IMG/VR virus record: IMGVR_UViG_3300005838_000066
Coordinates: 1-23,252 of that record
From: a virus
Length of the DNA: 23,252 nt
Direction: 5' to 3' (one strand)
The translations under genes were made by a program, and so were the position numbers. Below, piece after piece: positions 21,342 through 23,252 of this stretch. The notes beneath the pieces are model-generated. The model had not been told where the DNA came from and searched no databases. It worked only from the letters and a program-made list of their open reading frames with translations. Positions within the stretch are counted from its first letter, which is position 1; each line of letters opens with the position of its first letter.

Positions 21342-22181
21342 ATGTCAAATTATAGGACCGTTCAAACTAAACTTTGGAACGACAAAGACGTTCTAGCAGC
21401 ATCAAAAGACAGTAAATTTTTATTCCTATATTTAATCACTAACAAACATATTAATAACTCCGGGGTCTACGAACTTCCATTCGCCACGATTGTCCATGAA
21501 ACAGCGATCCCTTCCGGAACGGTTAAAAAACTATTCTCTAACGGTTCTTTGAAGAACGTGTTTTATGATTTCGAAAACGAAATGGTGTTCGTTAAAAATG
21601 CCAGGGTATATCACCCTGGTGGAAATCCGGCGAAGGTGGAAAGAGGGATTCTTAACGAATTTAACCAGACAAATAAGACTCCGCTCTGGAATCTATTTTT
21701 AGATGTATACCCTTGTTTTAAAGACATATTCCTAACCGTTACCAAACCCTTAGCAAAGGGTTCATTACCATTACCATTACCAACACCTTTAGATTCTAAT
21801 AAAAAGAATGAAGGGAAATTTGAGCCGGAAATTTTAGAAATCATTGCGGATCTAAATGCCAAGGCTGACAAGGATTTTAAGTTTGTTGAAGCTAACAAAG
21901 TGAACATCCGTGCCAGGTTGGATGAAGGCTACACGGTGGACGATTGCAAGCTGGTGATCGATAACAAGGTGGCGCAATGGAAGGGCGATGCGAAGATGAA
22001 TCAGTATCTACAGCCCAGGACCTTGTTTCAACCGAAGAAGTTTGATGGCTACCGTAACGCGAAACCGCAGGTGGAGAAAAAAGAAACATCCGGCTCGGCC
22101 AAGCGTAGGCAAATAGAGCGGCTTTTGGCGCGGAAGCCTGTCCAGGAAGAACAAACCAAACTCATGGAGAATGGCGTATGA
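21342..22181 (+). CDS. Phage replication protein (O-like / Phg_2220_C type)
   Basis: A 279-residue protein. The N-terminal part (YRTVQTKLWNDKDVLAASKD and on to about 110) resembles the winged-helix regions of phage replication initiators. A proline/lysine linker (SLPLPLPTPLDSNKKNEG) separates it from residues about 160-241, which fit the conserved phage C-terminal domain Phg_2220_C: IIADLNAKADKDFKFVE, RARLDEGYTVDDCKLVIDNK, WKGDAKMNQYLQPRTLF. The basic tail could contact DNA or a helicase loader. The linker-coding DNA holds a hairpin and hexamer repeats that may be the origin, as in lambda O. AAGGGA lies seven bases upstream of ATG. The next gene overlaps by four bases. Confidence 0.8.
   Translation: MSNYRTVQTKLWNDKDVLAASKDSKFLFLYLITNKHINNSGVYELPFATIVHETAIPSGTVKKLFSNGSLKNVFYDFENEMVFVKNARVYHPGGNPAKVERGILNEFNQTNKTPLWNLFLDVYPCFKDIFLTVTKPLAKGSLPLPLPTPLDSNKKNEGKFEPEILEIIADLNAKADKDFKFVEANKVNIRARLDEGYTVDDCKLVIDNKVAQWKGDAKMNQYLQPRTLFQPKKFDGYRNAKPQVEKKETSGSAKRRQIERLLARKPVQEEQTKLMENGV
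21745..21786. repeat. Hairpin plus CATTAC hexamers: candidate replication origin
   Basis: AACCCTT-AGCA-AAGGGTT (21745-21762) is a perfect 7-bp inverted repeat. Three perfect CATTAC hexamers (21763-21780) and a degenerate CAACAC follow directly. An AT-rich tract (from about 21788) lies beyond. The elements sit in the linker-coding part of the initiator gene, the position of the origin in lambdoid O genes. Confidence 0.45.
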
Positions 22182-22570
22182 CCATAACTTACGATGAATT
22201 TCTTGAGCAACTAGCGGCCCTGTATGCCTTTGGGTTGCCGCAAAAAGATGAATGGGAGTTAGTGTATTGGCACAAAGCGATTAAGGCTAAAGAGTTAACA
22301 GCCGCCCAGGTTGGGGCTGCGGTTCTGCGACTCACCCAGGATGAAACTAAATTCTGGGATACGGACAATGTTCCGGCGATGATTATCAAAGCAGCCAAGG
22401 AGATAGCCGAGGATAAGAAGATTACAGCTTTTAAGAATCAGATTTTACTGGCGGAGAATCGCGAGGAGGATGAGGACAAAAAAGCGTTAGCTTCCTGGGG
22501 CGGGACCCCAGAGGAGGCCGAGGCTAATAGGCAGAAAACCAGGGAACTTATCAGGGGGGTTTTTAAATAA
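22178..22570 (+). CDS. Possible helicase-loader-like replication accessory protein
   Basis: A 130-residue, mostly helical acidic protein. YDEFLEQLAALYAFGLPQKD, then W-ELVYWHKAI and FWDTDNVPAMIIKAAKEIAE give a pattern loosely like SPP1 G39P-type loaders, in which an N-terminal helical domain counts a work interval and ends in a P-x-I motif. That resemblance is weak and I would not name it firmly. The C-terminal part is flexible and charged (ENREEDEDKKALASWGGTPE). It overlaps the initiator gene by four bases and the nuclease gene by one, which supports a replication role. Confidence 0.65.
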   Translation: MTITYDEFLEQLAALYAFGLPQKDEWELVYWHKAIKAKELTAAQVGAAVLRLTQDETKFWDTDNVPAMIIKAAKEIAEDKKITAFKNQILLAENREEDEDKKALASWGGTPEEAEANRQKTRELIRGVFK

Positions 22571-23088
22571 TGCTTCTTGAATTACCAATGATTTTTGAAT
22601 TAACCGAAGCCGAGCAGTTTGTTGCCAAGTATGTGGGGAAGCTGCGGTATGCGAATGCGCGAAAAAAAGGGACTCTGGACCAGAAAAAAGGAGGGCAGTC
22701 CTGCGAAGCGACAGACCGGGAAGGGTTCGCTGGCGAGTTACTTTTTGCCAGAATATTCAACTTGTATCCGGACCTTAGTGGGGTTGTGGGGGATGCCGAT
22801 GGGGTGACGCGCCGCGGTCGGACCTACGACGTTAAAGTCACTAAATATGAAAATGGGCTTCTTCTTGCTGGGTTGCATAAGAAAAACAAGCCTTGCGATT
22901 TTTACGTTTTATTCACCGGCGAATTTCCACGGTATCGATTAGCCGGATTTGGCGACAAGGAATCTCTTTTGGTTGAAGAGCAGATTAAAAATCTTAAGGA
23001 TAAAAACGGCAAGAAAATGGGGGATTGTTATGCCATGAGTCAGGACGACCCGGAATTTAAAAAATTTAGTTTAAAGGGGAGAATTTAG
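22570..23088 (+). CDS. PD-(D/E)XK nuclease-like protein
   Basis: A 172-residue protein with a recognisable PD-(D/E)XK core. E56 lies in REGFAGELLFARIFNLYPD, and D87-V-K89 in GRTYDVKVTKYENG; a beta strand DFYVLFTGEFPRY follows. Such phage enzymes act as endonucleases, resolvases or exonuclease partners in recombination. ATG 22570 overlaps the upstream stop and has AGGGGGG about nine bases before it; ATG 22588 is an alternative. No helix-turn-helix or zinc motif is visible that would define target choice. The association with annealing protein and SSB suggests DNA processing. Confidence 0.75.
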   Translation: MLLELPMIFELTEAEQFVAKYVGKLRYANARKKGTLDQKKGGQSCEATDREGFAGELLFARIFNLYPDLSGVVGDADGVTRRGRTYDVKVTKYENGLLLAGLHKKNKPCDFYVLFTGEFPRYRLAGFGDKESLLVEEQIKNLKDKNGKKMGDCYAMSQDDPEFKKFSLKGRI

Positions 23089-23252
23089 TGTTCGGAGTAA
23101 AGATATTCAAGCCGGATAAAGACGGCGAGCTAAAATACAAGAAAAAAATATCTGCGAAAAAGTGTTCACAAATACACTGGGCTGTGTTTAGGGGGGACCC
23201 AAACCGTAGCGCGAACCCAGGGAGCATACTCAAGAGTAATCCTGGGGTTAAG
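23088..23252 (+). CDS. 5' part of an unrecognised early gene (cut by window end)
   Basis: A GTG shares one base with the stop of the nuclease gene and opens a frame that stays open for 55 codons to the window edge. The ribosome binding site AGGGGAGAA lies about eight bases upstream. The visible part begins FGVKIFKPDKDGELKYKKK and is lysine-rich, with C26. No family is recognised from this fragment. Confidence 0.6.
   Translation, partial: MFGVKIFKPDKDGELKYKKKISAKKCSQIHWAVFRGDPNRSANPGSILKSNPGVK

Noticed and set aside
1-23252. CRISPR array, tRNA genes, insertion sequences
   Set aside because: No regularly spaced direct repeats with unique spacers, no cloverleaf-like sequence and no transposase or terminal inverted repeats were seen; the tandem repeats are coding.

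Overview
The window looks like part of a tailed bacteriophage or prophage with a bacterial host, most likely a Pseudomonadota member. Nearly all genes are on the + strand and tightly packed, many with 1-4 nt overlaps. They cover a virion-associated giant protein, tail fibres, a small-membrane-protein (lysis-like) cluster, an immunity-type repressor with operators, and a recombination/replication module. The fibre style (a T7-like N-terminal region is plausible) and a giant protein of the ejected/internal type suggest podovirus-like morphology; this is an inference. No terminase, portal, capsid, endolysin or integrase gene is visible, so the lifestyle is only suggested, by the repressor.

Layout. 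(1) Positions 1-477: the 3' end of an unrecognised gene whose frame is open at the window edge. (2) 478-11886: one 3802-residue polyvalent protein. In order it carries a glycine-rich hydrophobic region, an ADP-ribosyltransferase-like domain, a cysteine-cluster domain resembling phage Gp88/Gp37-Gp68 proteins, an ASCH domain, several large-polyvalent-protein-associated segments, an HExxH zincin and a long C-terminal region with a hydrophobic segment. (3) 11895-15611: a sigma70-like promoter, a repeat-rich tail fibre, a second fibre/collar protein, a four-cysteine protein and a probable tail-assembly protein. (4) 15613-17358: three consecutive, mutually divergent 2OG-Fe(II) oxygenases in AT-rich DNA. 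(5) 17351-18235: very small ORFs, a zinc-ribbon protein and two membrane/coiled-coil proteins that are candidate holins. (6) 18236-18524: a gene-poor convergent gap ending in a rho-independent terminator that overlaps the 3' end of the repressor gene. (7) 18485-18864: a minus-strand XRE-type repressor and three 17-bp inverted repeats. (8) 18865-19032: an untranslated leader with a terminator-like hairpin just before the first early ribosome binding site. (9) 19033-23252: the early operon, with two small cysteine-containing proteins, a DUF1071/Sak3-type annealing protein, a coiled-coil protein, SSB, a replication protein with a candidate origin inside its gene, a possible helicase-loader-like protein, a PD-(D/E)XK nuclease and a gene cut by the window end.

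How it fits together. The repressor probably controls rightward early transcription through the inverted repeats, and the leader hairpin may add a second control point. The early genes supply annealing-type recombination and replication. The late genes supply an ejected multi-domain effector, receptor-binding fibres and membrane lesions. Points most worth a second look: an intact small ORF with a good ribosome binding site hidden inside the giant gene exactly between its Gp88-like and ASCH domains; recurring L-x-Q joints between the giant protein's modules; the oxygenase triplet; the operator/attenuator control region; and the fibre repeats, conserved in protein but varied in codons.
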